From Bimuria novae-zelandiae CBS 107.79 (lineage: Eukaryota; Ascomycota; Dothideomycetes; Pleosporales; Didymosphaeriaceae): a DNA stretch of 64,000 nucleotides. The notes under the pieces were generated by a model, which was not told where the DNA came from, searched no databases, and worked only from the letters and a program-made list of their open reading frames with translations. The stretch lies in the NCBI GenBank assembly GCA_010015655.1, contig ML976672.1:942809-1006808 (forward strand), given 5' to 3'. The position numbers and the translations under genes are program-made. How positions within the stretch are numbered: the stretch's first letter is position 1; each line of letters starts with the position of its first letter. Positions 30,682-41,795 of this stretch are shown in pieces.

Positions 30682-32715
30682 TGGCTCTGATGACTTCGAT
30701 GAGCATCAAGAGTCTGCCTGTTGGATCACCATACAGTCGAATTTCGGGACCGGCTTTCATTTATTACGGATTTAGTCATCAAATTGTGCGATAATGAAAC
30801 TCGCGAATTTCACTACCGCAGTCGTTCCGTTCTCCCCATGCTCTGGGATCGCCAGCTCGTTCCGCCCACGCTCAACGTTACTACATCTCATCAGCACCTC
30901 TCAAGCGAGCGAGTGTAAAACCTCCTCGCCTTGACGAACCCGATATTCGCTGTCTTCTCCCAGAATGCCTGCCAGCTCATGTTAAGTCCGTGCTTGCGGA
31001 TCAAACCGGCGTGCTTCTTCTCGCCCGTGAGGACACTACCCAAATCGCCATCACTATTGAGACACACCACATGGAAGCTAGAAAAGAAGAGGGGAATCAG
31101 CTTGTGGAGCTTACCAGCTTCGCGAGCCTTTGCCGTAGGTCCGCGGGCGGGAATACCAAACGGTGTCGTGCGACATGATGGGCTGATTCTGGTGGCTTGA
31201 AGTGATGGGTTGAGATGTTCAAGGATCACCCTAATATTCGTAGCTTTGGATTCAGGCTGAGTGTAGTTGTGAGGGCGCCTTGGGGCGGTGAAATGTTTTT
31301 GTGCGGATGGTGGATGGCTCAGTACCTCGATGGATACTTTTGGCGCGCTCAGATGGCTGCCCCTCACGAAGGCAAAGCGAAAGACTCAATCTCATATTAG
31401 ATGTGACCAAGCTGTCGAGAGAAACTTCACAGCAGTAGAATATTTGAAGATGTGCATGTTTGCGGTATTTTCCAGGCTAGATGGTTTTCGACCGCGAAGC
31501 ATGAAGTATGAATGCTACGTGCTACTAGTGCGAGTGTATTCACCCACTCGGTCTTTTCTCATTTGGCTGTGACGGCGTGAGACCCTCGAGTTGCATTGTT
31601 CATATTAATGTCTGGTCGTGGAACTGGTCTGCGCTTGGGGCAGACGGACAAAGATGAACAGGGCGAAGTTCCATCGGCTGCGGACAGTCCTACGTCCAGT
31701 ACCTATATGGAGTTTGTAGCTTGAGGCTCTCAAAAAGTGCCGGTAGAAACCCCTCTGTCGCTTTCATCCCGCTCTGCAGCATAGTAACGCCGTTGTCCTT
31801 GTGCTGTGTTGGCGCAACAAGCTCAGGTTCGGACTGGCTTGCACCAACAGTGAGCGCGTGGTCAGTCGCATCAACTCTTACAGCGTTATGTTTGTTTGCA
31901 GAGGATTACTTTTCAAATACTCTGCTTGGTTCCACTGGAGATGTGAAAGAGCGGACGCTAAGGTGATCCATCGGCCGCGGAAAGCACCTGTGTTCCCATA
32001 ACGGCAATGATAGGCAGGTCTCTTCAAATTGACTCTGTACTGTTTCAGAGCGCCTTGCCAAAGTCACTGGTCGTGAAAGAGGGGCTCGGTATGGCGTTGT
32101 GAGCGGCCGCGGATAGTATAGATGACACCGGGCAATCAGCACTACTAACTGTTGGGTCAGCAACAGCACTTGTTGGATTAGCAATCCGCCAATCCACGGT
32201 CGCACAAAACATAAGCGGTATCCATTCGATTAAGTCCAACAGCCTACATCTCGGAGTTCGTCTGGGAAAAGCCGTGCGATTTGTGGCCTAGAGTGAAGGC
32301 GTGGGCGTTGTGTATACTTTAGTCAGCCTCCTGCGCGCCATCGCATGATTATTACCGCAAAAAGATTAGCACAGAGGGGATCCAGAGGGGAAGATGTTGT
32401 TGTGGTTTCTAGGAGGTGGTAAGATAGCGGCCGCGGTTCGGAGGACCTACCGATCTTACTGCATGAGTTACGTCCAGGCACGAGTCGCTCGCACTAAACG
32501 AGAAATGGGTAGGTAAGCCCTAATCGCTTACCTGTCTATCCCTCATTTGGCACCAGCTCTAATTATATACCCACAACGGGAGATCATCTATGATGACAAA
32601 TATTGCCGAGATTCGCAACTTATGTATATCCATCCATACCGCACGTCTCGGTTTGAGAACTACAGCTTTGAGAATCACAGCTTTTCGGTTACCGGAGTCT
32701 ACGACGTGTGCAAAT
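30682..32715. other. 2-kb region without a supported gene
   Basis: A 158-codon minus-strand frame at 30891-31367 has protein-like stretches but no recognised domain. The motif GGCCGCGG occurs three times (about 31972, 32104, 32427) with a related GGCTGCGG near 31677. Otherwise I see nothing I can name. Confidence 0.4.
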
Positions 32716-33598
32716 ATGTCTGAACAAGTTGTTTTCTACGATATCCCGAGCAAGCCTCCCACAAAGGGGTGGTCATACAATCCGTGGAAGGGTAAGTGCA
32801 CATGTATCGTCAAGGGTGAGCCCGCTAATAAGCGCTCAAAGTACGCATGGTGTTGAACATGAAGGGCATTGATTACAAGACGGAGTGGGTTGAGTATCCG
32901 GATCTTACTCCCACGCTCAAAGGCTTGTACGCACAACCACTCCGACGCTCTCAAGCCTACAAGCCCCTGTTTTCTGACACAACGAAGCGGCCTGCCCCCA
33001 AACGATCCCAATGACCCAGGCTACTTCACAGACTATACCAGCCCGGCTATTCGCTACGCCGACGGCACCTACGCAATGGACAGCTGGACCATCGTCCAAG
33101 AGCTCGAGAAGCAGTATCCCACACCCTCGCTGCACCTCGATGATCCCATCGTGGCTAAACTGCGTGAGATCCCTATTATGAGCCCCATCAGGTCGCACCT
33201 CATTCCCAAGGTTCCGCGTAAGCTGCTGAACAAGGTTTCAGCCGACTACTTCTACATCACGCGCGAGGAGCGCTTTGGCAAGCCGCTGGACGAGGTAGAG
33301 AGGGGAGCAACGGAGGAGCAGTGGGAGCAGGTGAAGCCGATTGCAAAGGAGATCGGAGACCTGCTTAGGGAGAAGGATGGCCCGTTCTTTCTGGGCGAGA
33401 CGAGTAAGTCCCGGTTGGTAGTGTGAAGACGCAGGTGCTGACGTGTGCGCAGTTTCGTATGCGGACGTCATCTTCGTGACGATTCTGAAATTCCTTGAGC
33501 GCCTGGATGAGAGTATTTTCAAGAAGTATGTGGCGCTCGACTCGGCGTTCCCGAAGGTGTATGAAGCGTCTCAAAAGTATCTGGTCAAGGAGGATTAG
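32716..33598 (+). CDS. glutathione S-transferase-like protein
   Basis: Four exons: 32716-32791, 32842-32926, 32988-33403 and 33453-33598, giving 240 aa. The N-terminal thioredoxin-like half (VVFYDIPSKPPTKGWSYNPWK, then VRMVLNMKGIDYKTEWVEYPDLTPTLK) and the segment ending MDSWTIVQELEKQYP are the pattern of the fungal GST group related to bacterial beta-etherase/LigE. The 'S' of MDSWTI occupies the usual glutathione gamma-glutamyl contact. The C-terminal half is helical, with GETISYADVIFVTILKFLERLD closing the alpha domain. Introns are 50-61 nt and phases agree. The substrate is unknown: detoxification or secondary-metabolite thiol conjugation is possible. Confidence 0.87.
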
Positions 33599-33672
33599 GT
33601 TATAGCGGACAGATCATATCAACAGTGTTGAGTTCGGCGTCGCACGGTGCTCGCTTCTGTCATGTATAACGT

Positions 33673-34878
33673 TCAGTAGCGGGCGGGTTGCTTCGCAGTG
33701 AGTCTAGCCGACTTTCTGCGCTCTGTGGAGTCCTCTGGGACTTGCGAAATACTGGACTCTGTGTTGCCAATATTTTCGAGGGTTGAAGTTAACTCGTTGC
33801 CAATCCACGACGATGATAAATCGTTTTCCGCGACCGCAAAATCAGGTCCTTGGTCTTCTACACGTGGCAGAGAGGAGTCGTTTACGTCCAACTCATCGAG
33901 TGCTTTCTCTGTCGGTGCGTGATGACCGGTTTCCTGCACAGCACGTTGCTCTGGGAATTGGTCGTTTCGCTGCGCACGCTTTTGATCATTTGATCTCTCT
34001 TCAGCTGCCTTTTTTTCTCTTTGTTGCTGACGTTTAGCCATCCTCCTGAGCTTCTTATCTTCTTGTTGCTGGGTTCTTCTGCTGGCCGTGACGTTGTTAC
34101 CGTTAAACCCCTCCATCGGTTCTACTTTGATTGTAGTGCTCTTGCTTTGTCCCTCTTGTGTTCTCTGTCTCTGTAAAGCCTTCGCAGCCTTTGCGGCCTT
34201 CTTCATGGCTTTCTTCGTGACGGGCCTTTGATACGCTTGTTTTGCTTTCGCATTGAGATTGCCTGTATTATCTGCAAGCGGCATGTTCTCTGCATCTGCA
34301 TCTGCATCTGAACTACTCGAGAGAACGAGTGTCGGAAATGTGTTTTGCAGCAACTGCAAAGCTTTCTGTAAGAGTTCTCGATCATTCTGAAACGTGAGAG
34401 TGTTGAGTGCACCCCGCCATGGCAAAAGTGCAGGCAACCATTTATCTTCTCCCGGGAGTTTGGCATTATCTTCATCATCTTCTAGAGCGGCGATGAACCA
34501 CCAGATTATCTTCGTCCCTTTACCATGCTTTAGGTTTCGTATATGACACATGAAAGGTTCCGTGAGGTTCTTGCACACTTGTGGTTTATCTTGGACGTCC
34601 GCATGAGCGTCTTCTGCTGTTGCCCTGGTCGGCATCGTGACCGGTAACAGTCGGCAGCGGAAGCCGGTTTCCTCCATGACTTCGCGAATGGCGGCATCTT
34701 TACGAGCCTCATTCTGATTGCGGCGGCCTTTGGCAAAATGCCATTCTCCGCGGTCTCTATGCTGGATCAGGCAGACCTTGATGTCGGAGAGGTTCGATAA
34801 GTCGAATAGAACAGCCCCACAACTTTCCACAAAATTTTCTGAGCTGAGCGCCTTGGTTTGAACTGTGCTGGTAGCCAT
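33673..34878 (-). CDS. NUDIX hydrolase with long basic/coiled C-terminal tail
   Basis: Intronless, 401 aa from the ATG at 34878 (MATSTVQTKALSSENFVESCGAVLF). The frame is open further upstream, but that part is not conserved-looking. The NUDIX box is perfect at residues 51-73: G, five residues, E, seven residues, REVMEETGF. The N-terminal SCGAVLFD and WHFAKGR segments suit the Ap4A/diphosphoinositol-type subgroup. The likely reaction is hydrolysis of a nucleoside diphosphate linked to another moiety. After about residue 190 the protein is low-complexity (Lys/Ala/Gln/Arg-rich with probable coiled coil and nuclear-localisation-like RRMAKRQQQREKK), then acidic. The tail is not part of the enzyme and may govern location or partners. 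Confidence 0.88.
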   Translation of the reverse strand: MATSTVQTKALSSENFVESCGAVLFDLSNLSDIKVCLIQHRDRGEWHFAKGRRNQNEARKDAAIREVMEETGFRCRLLPVTMPTRATAEDAHADVQDKPQVCKNLTEPFMCHIRNLKHGKGTKIIWWFIAALEDDEDNAKLPGEDKWLPALLPWRGALNTLTFQNDRELLQKALQLLQNTFPTLVLSSSSDADADAENMPLADNTGNLNAKAKQAYQRPVTKKAMKKAAKAAKALQRQRTQEGQSKSTTIKVEPMEGFNGNNVTASRRTQQQEDKKLRRMAKRQQQREKKAAEERSNDQKRAQRNDQFPEQRAVQETGHHAPTEKALDELDVNDSSLPRVEDQGPDFAVAENDLSSSWIGNELTSTLENIGNTESSISQVPEDSTERRKSARLTAKQPARY

Positions 34879-35798
34879 TATGCGTGTATGCGAGTAGTGG
34901 ACGTAGAAACACAGGTGCAAAGCCTCCCGTCTAAACCGTATGTACAATACAGGGATTTGGAAGTCCTCAGCGAATCGTCGTGTTGGGGTCCAGCGGTAAC
35001 ACAGTGTGCCGAATTCTGGGCCGCGCTGCTCTTGCGCACCGGGAACGATTGTCTCCGGTCGCCTAACAGAATAGTGGAAGTCTCTGTCAGGGCGAACGGG
35101 TGTCAAAAAAGCTCAGGCGATGGGCTGAATGAACGCGCTGTTAAGTTTTAGTTACATTCAGTTTCGACGTGCGTGGAGTACCGATGCACCAGCTAACGCT
35201 AAACGGAATAGAACATTCCTCTTTTGTACGAGTGACGCAGCGCCATCGACAACACCTCGACCACGCTCCCAGCACTGCATCTACTCCTTTTGCCTGCAAG
35301 GGCACCTAAACGCAAAAGAACACAGACTCTATCTCGCGATAGATACCGATAAAATCTTGATGAGCAACGCGGTTTCACGTGGAAAGGTGCTCCAATCAGT
35401 CCACTATTTGTCTACGTAAACGAGAGCTGGTAAATCCCAACATAAGGGAGTCAAACCGGTGAGACACTTCCAATCATATAACTGCCTAGCGGATATGGAA
35501 TATACGGCAGTGTTGCGGCAGCGCACTTAGCCTGGGGAAACCCCGCGAGGTCGCCTGCCAAGTGACTGTTGCCTGATTGCAGGATGTAATCCAGGAGGTG
35601 CAACCCGTCCTTTCCATCAATATTGTGCAGAGTATGACTCATTGTTGATTAAGTATTTGTAGAACCATCCCCGCCTTGAAAGTTGAAATCGTTGGCGTCA
35701 ACTTCGACGAGCAGGAATTCCTGTTTTCCCCCCTGCGATTTCACTCCCGCTCTGCAGCCTTTAGCCTTGCCCATCTCACCACCAAACCACTCAGAACA
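34879..35798. other. intergenic between NUDIX and rvt genes
   Basis: Divergent genes are separated by 920 bp. A 63-codon minus-strand frame at 35451-35642 looks protein-like but is unassigned. Confidence 0.45.
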
Positions 35799-38700
35799 AT
35801 GGCGTCCTCCGGCAGTGTCTTCTCCAAGACACTACAGGATATCACCACAACAAAGTTAGAGGAGCTAGCCGAACAGCGCCATGCCTTTGAGGAGCAGTAC
35901 CAGCAGCTGCTCGACTCAACCTCCAAATTGCCCGACCAGCTGGAGCGACTGTTTGTTCTCGTCGATGGCATCAAGTCTTGCCTCGGCGTTGTTACTATTC
36001 CGTCAAAAAAGGGTACCCGCGGCCGCGTGGTGGTAGGCTCGACTGGCAATCACCGTCTGGAGACGGATCTGAAGAACCTCGATCGTTTCCTTGAGCAAGC
36101 TCGATACGACCCTTCGGTATCGCCCAAGGTTATGGAGAACTGGGAAAAGATGATTTACCAGTATCTCTCCGTTCAGTCTGCAAAGTACCAATATGCCGGT
36201 ATGCCGTTCTCTTCCGGTGTTTTCCTGATACCCGTCGTAGCTTGTGTCATAGCGCTTACACGCACGCAGATCTTTATGGGCGGCTGGTCACCGAATGGTT
36301 GTCTTCAGAGAAGTCCGCTCTCGCCGAGAATGACCCTGATTCGGGCGAGAGCTTCGAAGAGCTTCCCCCAGCAAAGAAGCTTGAGGCCCGTGCCAAGTGG
36401 GAGAAAGTAGTCTTTGAACCCGTTGATGTAGATCAAGAAGGGTTAGAAAACTACCTTAACCGTATCTTCTGTGCCGAGGAGGATCCCGAGGAAGAGGTGC
36501 CTGCTGCACTCGCCGCATTGCGACGCAAAGTTTCCTCATTCGAGAACGGCCTCAGTGGCTCACAGCAATTCAACGTGTACACTCTGAAATGGGTCATCCA
36601 GGGTCTTCAAGCTTCCGACCTTCTTACGAATGAAAAGCGGGAGGTGCTCAAAGACTTCCTAGGCAACGATGTCATTCTGGGCGAGATTGCAGACGTACTG
36701 AACATGCGCATGGCCGTTCTCGGTCGTTGGTCGTGGGGCGACCAGGTTTCACTTGAGGAGCGACGGAACGTCAATGGCGTTTACAGCATCCAAATGCACG
36801 AGGATCTTCTACAAGCCATCTTCCTACATTATATCGGCGTCAGATGGTCGGTAGTTTTCAAGAACGCCTTTGGTGATTTTCGCCGAGAAGCTTGGAAGAA
36901 GAACGAAGCTACAGTGTCCAAGATCGATCGCCTGCGACGAGAGTACTACCTTGGTAGCCGAAGCACCTACAATTATCCGAACCTACAGGATAAACGGTCG
37001 GACATACACCGCAAACTCTACTTCTCACATCAGCTACTCGATTACGAGCAGCAAAGTGTTGAGATGCAGGAAGGAGAGGAAGAAGCCGATTTCAGAAGCT
37101 ATGCTCAACAGGCGCCTACCAAGCGTGCCATGAGTGTTCCTCCCACGCAGTTAGCCCGTGCGGCTGCGGCTCAGGTACCGCGTAAACAGTTGGCGTCAAA
37201 GGCAGCCCGTAAGTCATACGGTACGTAACTCCTGGACCCTGCATTACCAGCATAGTTTCCATTGAGAGACCTCTCACCCTACTGTTTCGTGTTATTCTGA
37301 CTTCAGATCTGCGTGTCCAGCTCGAGAAAGAATGGTTCAAGCCGAAAAAGACGAGGACGCGGAGGAGGATGCCTTCGAGGACGACGATGATGAAGAAGAT
37401 GACAACGACTACCAAGCAAAGAACCCGATGAAAGCGAAGCAAGAGCTGCTTCACATCCTCGCAACTGAAATCGTGTTGAACACCCGTCTGCATGGCGAAC
37501 TGACCTGCTTCCGTTCTGTGTTCGAGTCATGGAACCCTCTCTTGCCACACGAGACGATTCAGGCTGTACTCAAGTTCTTCGGGGTCTCTGACAAGTGGCG
37601 AACGTTCTTCAAGACATTCCTCCAAGCTCCCCTGAAATTTGCTGACGATCCGTCTTCGTCTCCACGCCTCCGTCGTCGCGGCACGCCTGGCTCGCACGCA
37701 CTGAGTGACGTGTTCGGGGAGATCGTGTTTGCCTGCCTTGATTTTGCTGTGAACCAGGCAACTGACGGTGAGATGCTCTATCGCCTCTATGACGACATCT
37801 GGTTCTGGTCCAAGGATTACGAGAAGTGTGCGCAAGCTTGGGAGACTGTGCAGCAATTCGCTGCAGCCATGAATGTCGAGGTATGTACCGCGAAGAATAG
37901 ATGCCATCATCCATGATATACTGATTTGAACAGATTGACGATGTCAAAACGGGGAGTGTTCGCATCTTTGGCTGTAAGGCTGGGCAAAAATCTCTCGACG
38001 TGGACATGGATAAACGTCTCCCCGAAGGAGAGATCCGCTGGGGCTTTCTCTATCTCGATGGAACTACTGGTCGCTTTGAGATCGATGAAAAGATGGTGGC
38101 GGGTACGTAGCATCCCTAGTTGGATCTTGATGATGCGGGAAAGGCTAACAGTTCGATAGGTCATATCGAGGAGCTCCGTACGCAACTACAAGGAAAGTCT
38201 AAGAGCGTCATCGACTGGATTCAAGCATGGAATACATACGCCGCCACCTTCTTCAGCTCCAACTTCGGAAAACCTGCCAACTGCTTCGGTCGTGAGCATG
38301 TAGACAAGATGCTAGCGACACACCGCCGCATTCAAGAAAAAATCTTCGACGATGGTAACGTTGTCCAGTTCCTGAAGCGAACGATCGAAGAGCGCTTCCA
38401 GGTAAAGGACGTGCCCGAAGGCTTTCTATTCTTTCCCGTCGAGCTCGGAGGATTGGACCTCAAGTCGCCATTTGTCGGTCTGTTGCAGATTCGCGAGTCT
38501 GTCAAGGAGAACCCGTACGATTTTGTCGATGAGTATGAGAAGAAAGAGCGAAAAGATTACGCAGAAGCGAAATCGTCATTCGACCGCGGTGAAAAGAACA
38601 GAACGCGTAGTCAAGTCGAAGACCCCGATTTTCGACCGGCTCACGATGCTGACACCTTTTTTCCCTTTGAAGAATACACTGCTTATCGCGAGCAACTTGC

Positions 38701-39001
38701 TCCTACAGGTAATGCGCACATAGTTCGCACGTACCTAAATCTGATGAAGCGCCCCAAGGAAGAGTCGATCGATGTCAGTGTACAGGTGAAACAAGCGGTA
38801 GATCAGCTGAGCGGTCAGAGCAATTTGAAAGGTATCACAGGCTACTGGCAAGGAATGGAGCCGTATTGGAAGTGGGTGGCGCAGATGTATGGACCGGAGA
38901 TGTGCGAGAGGTTTGGAGGGCTTGCCGTTGTGGATCCAGGACTCTTGCCAATCGGCATGGTCAGCATGTTCCGCGAAAAAAGGATCAAATGGCAGGGCTA
39001 A
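35799..39001 (+). CDS. rvt: cellular reverse-transcriptase-related protein (fungal rvt gene)
   Basis: Five exons: 35799-36198, 36270-37220, 37321-37880, 37934-38102 and 38160-39001, giving 973 aa. Intron phases agree throughout. The N-terminal third is helical, with coiled coil and an acidic Asp/Glu-rich spacer near residues 460-480. The RT core follows: FRSVFESWNPLLPHETIQ (motif A region, about 514), RRRGTPGSHALSDVFGE (motif B-like, about 570) and LYRLYDDIWFW (motif C, YDD at 607-609). Then come GEIRWGFLYLD and a thumb-like part with SWIQAWNTYAATFFSSNFGKPANCFG-type sequence. This matches what I remember of the single-copy rvt genes described in fungi and a few other lineages, which encode a domesticated RT not tied to any retroelement. 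No LTR, endonuclease or target repeat adjoins it. Function of the family is unresolved; template-independent NTP polymerisation has been reported. Confidence 0.82.
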
Positions 39002-39853
39002 ATGAACCACGCCCTGGGTAGGGTACTTGTGTGCCTTCGGGATAGGCACTACGACTAACGAGTTTCGTAATATTTCCACTTGGAAGGAACGGCTACATGG
39101 GCGTCCTGCTTACGGGCCGGGTCGCGTCTGGGTAATAGCCGTTCGGAATTCCGGTTCCTCTATGTGTCAATTTCAGGACTCTTCTTCCTTGCGCATTAAA
39201 TTGTATGACTTCTGGAGTAAAACGAACATAGCAATGCACCATTTGTTTTTGTAAAGCGAGGCTTCTTGCAACACATAGGCTGTCATTTTGCTCGTTGGCG
39301 GGTTAGGCTGAGGAAGTTCTCGGGCCCGACGTTTTTACTACGAATGGCTCGTGCATTAGGCCTACCAGTCGTCGTGTGTAACATCCTACTATGATTTTTA
39401 CATGGGGCAATGAACTAAATCGACTGGCCAATTGTATTTTTGTGACAGGATTTGCGGCTTTTTGATCTACCATTGATACTATTGCATTACGCAGAAAAGC
39501 GTCAATGATGGTTTAGCCATAGTATGCTCTCTCCATACTGAGTGCAGCCCCGCAGATTTATGGATATGGACTACCAGGGTTGCTGAGCCGCAAATTGTGT
39601 GGTAGTCGATGCCTAGGCAACCTAGAACAACATCGTTGAGCATTACACTCGCAGTTCTCAGCTAATATGACTGTATCAAAAGAGGTATTCCATCGTCACC
39701 AACTGTTGTGTGCAGGGATGAACTCCTTTGGCGGGTCCAATACTATCATTCTTGTTTACTGTGAAGAAGACTCGGATAAATGAAAAGTACAGTAAGAGGA
39801 CGCCCGACAACGAAGTGTTCCTGTCGAGCTCAATCACGATGTTCTTGCACACG
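39002..39853. other. intergenic 3' of rvt
   Basis: No supported gene. It ends in the promoter of the small secreted protein gene. Confidence 0.5.
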
Positions 39854-39860
39854 TATAAAA
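39854..39860 (+). promoter_or_regulatory. TATA box of the small secreted protein gene
   Basis: A consensus TATAAAA lies 92 bp before the first codon of the signal-peptide frame. Transcription would be expected to start about 30 bp downstream, placing the mRNA start after every nearby ATG. Confidence 0.5.
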
Positions 39861-39951
39861 GGAGACATGTCCACTCAATCATTCCAGTCCTGCACCACTC
39901 TCAGCTTCCAGCTCACAGACACCACCTAGTCCAATATCACAACCCCCCGAA

Positions 39952-40512
39952 CTGTTCAAAATACAGTACCTCTCGGTTCTTCTCAGCCTCGTTGCAGTGA
40001 CCACGGCGATCGATATTCGCCTCATTTCCAATTCTAACTGCAATGGCGGCGTGCTCGTTTCCTGTTGCAACATGAATCCGAACAAATGCTGCGGCGTCAA
40101 CAATGCTGCGTTTAGAAGTGTCCAATACACTGCCATCCCCACCAATTGGAATGTCCAGACGAGGTCCTACGAAGGCGGCAACTGCAATATCTTGCGCGGC
40201 TTATTGGGTCCGCAACACAGCGGCACCGTGTGCATGAACGAGGCGGACTGCGTTGCTAGACTCACCGGCGGAAGCTATAACTTCTCGAACAAAAAGAGGG
40301 GTGCATTCAACGCTGAAGACTGCCGCCCGGATCTGCTTGGCTTGGCGGATGGTACTACTTATGTGGTCAAGGATCTCGACACGGATTTGTTCGATGAATT
40401 GGTATGTAACCTTGCTGCTATAGAGTTTCTGTACTAACTGTGTGATACTAAGCAACACCCGATTCTCACATCACTCTTTGCGAAATCATTTCAGATACTA
40501 ACTGCGCTGTGA
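39952..40512 (+). CDS. small secreted cysteine-rich protein, apparent CUG start
   Basis: Exon 1 is 39952-40401 and exon 2 is 40453-40512, with an intron carrying GTATGT, a TACTAAC branch and an AAG acceptor. The product is about 169 aa. The first 19 codons encode a textbook signal peptide (FKIQYLSVLLSLVAVTTA after the first residue). The codon at its start is CTG, not ATG. Upstream the frame is closed by TAA at 39856 with no ATG between. The mature part is Cys-rich (CNGGVLVSCCNMNPNKCCGV, then single Cys in NCNILRG, TVCMNEADC and DCRP), probably disulphide-bonded and extracellular. It resembles small secreted/effector-like proteins in style; no family is recognised. Either the ATG was lost, translation begins at CUG, or an upstream exon is missed. 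Confidence 0.6.
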
Positions 40513-41795
40513 CATTTAGGTCATCCCTTGCTCACAACGGCACATCCGCTGCTAATATGCCCGAAGTATTCAAGCAGCTTGAAACCCCCCTCGAGCCGGC
40601 TGATAATTAGGAAGGAGAAAGGGGACGGGAGGTGAAAGAGGACAGTCCTTCGCTTATTGAGCTTTCTCTACCTTGATGACCATTCACTGGCGGACGCGCT
40701 AAACTGGTCTGATTTCATTGTCTCCGTTTCTACGGTTTTGATTGTATATCTACACTCGAAAGCTGTCACTACTGGTTAACATAATTCTTGAATGAAAAAT
40801 GCTGGTTTCCCACGTCTCAAAGAATCGTCTGTGATAGCCGTCCATATGTGGCTTGCCGCTCGCCTCTCGATGCCGGTGGCCGTATCACCGTCCTCACCTG
40901 CACTCTATCCTCATCGCTCATCCAAACAAGTCTTTTGCCGCTCATCCGCTACCCCAAATCTCCTCTGAACCTCCCATATAATCCAAGTCTTCCCCTCGCA
41001 AAAAGCTCAAAGTCGGCTATGGTATTCCTCGTCCCGTGGTAATACACTAGTCAGTCTGGTCCTCATGGCTGACCTTCAGCTTTACACAAGGATCTCCTGC
41101 GACCCAAAACCCGGTCTGCACCGCCGCAAAGATCGGCCCGACCCCATACGATCCACTCGCACCCGCCGCGACTGTGGCGTAGCTGTGGCGGCGTGGCTGT
41201 GATTATCCTACTCGCCTACCTTCGCCCAGACTGCCAGCGCATCGCGGCCGATCCGAAGCTCTCCCAGACAAGGCATCCCCGGTATAGTATTCCTAGTAAA
41301 ATGGCGTCAGACAAACCTGATCTCGTAGGCTCGTTACATTTGCCCTTCCAAGGTTGCCATTGCAATGCGATGTACGAGGGCGGCCCAAGGATGACACCTC
41401 GCTGGCGGAAAATGCTGCTTTCCACATAGCTAATGTGGTAAGGAACGTCGTTAAATCTACATACAAGGCCCGACTATCTACACTATGCTACAATCCATTA
41501 TCATTAAAAACCAAAAAAGGGCGTCGTCATCATAATCGTAAATCCATCTCGCCCCAGCCCATGCTAGTTGTAACGGACATGATCATGACGCTACGCTCAT
41601 CGAAGGCGCAGACATCCTAGGTATCATCTATCTATACAGAAAAACTCATTAGTGCGATACTTTCCAAACGAAACTCGTGAATCGCGTGTTCCAAATCCAG
41701 TGCATCCTCCCATTTCCCTTCCGGGTGTTTCACCGCGGGTAAGCAAGATAGGAAGTAGACCGTTCAGGTTTTCCGTGTCCTGCGTGTGGTGTGCG
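40513..41795. other. 1.3-kb intergenic region
   Basis: No supported gene. A short plus-strand Cys-containing fragment near 41080-41180 may be a relic. Confidence 0.4.

Noticed and set aside
30891..31367. Minus-strand 158-codon frame
   Set aside because: Some protein-like segments but no family, start context or introns I can defend.
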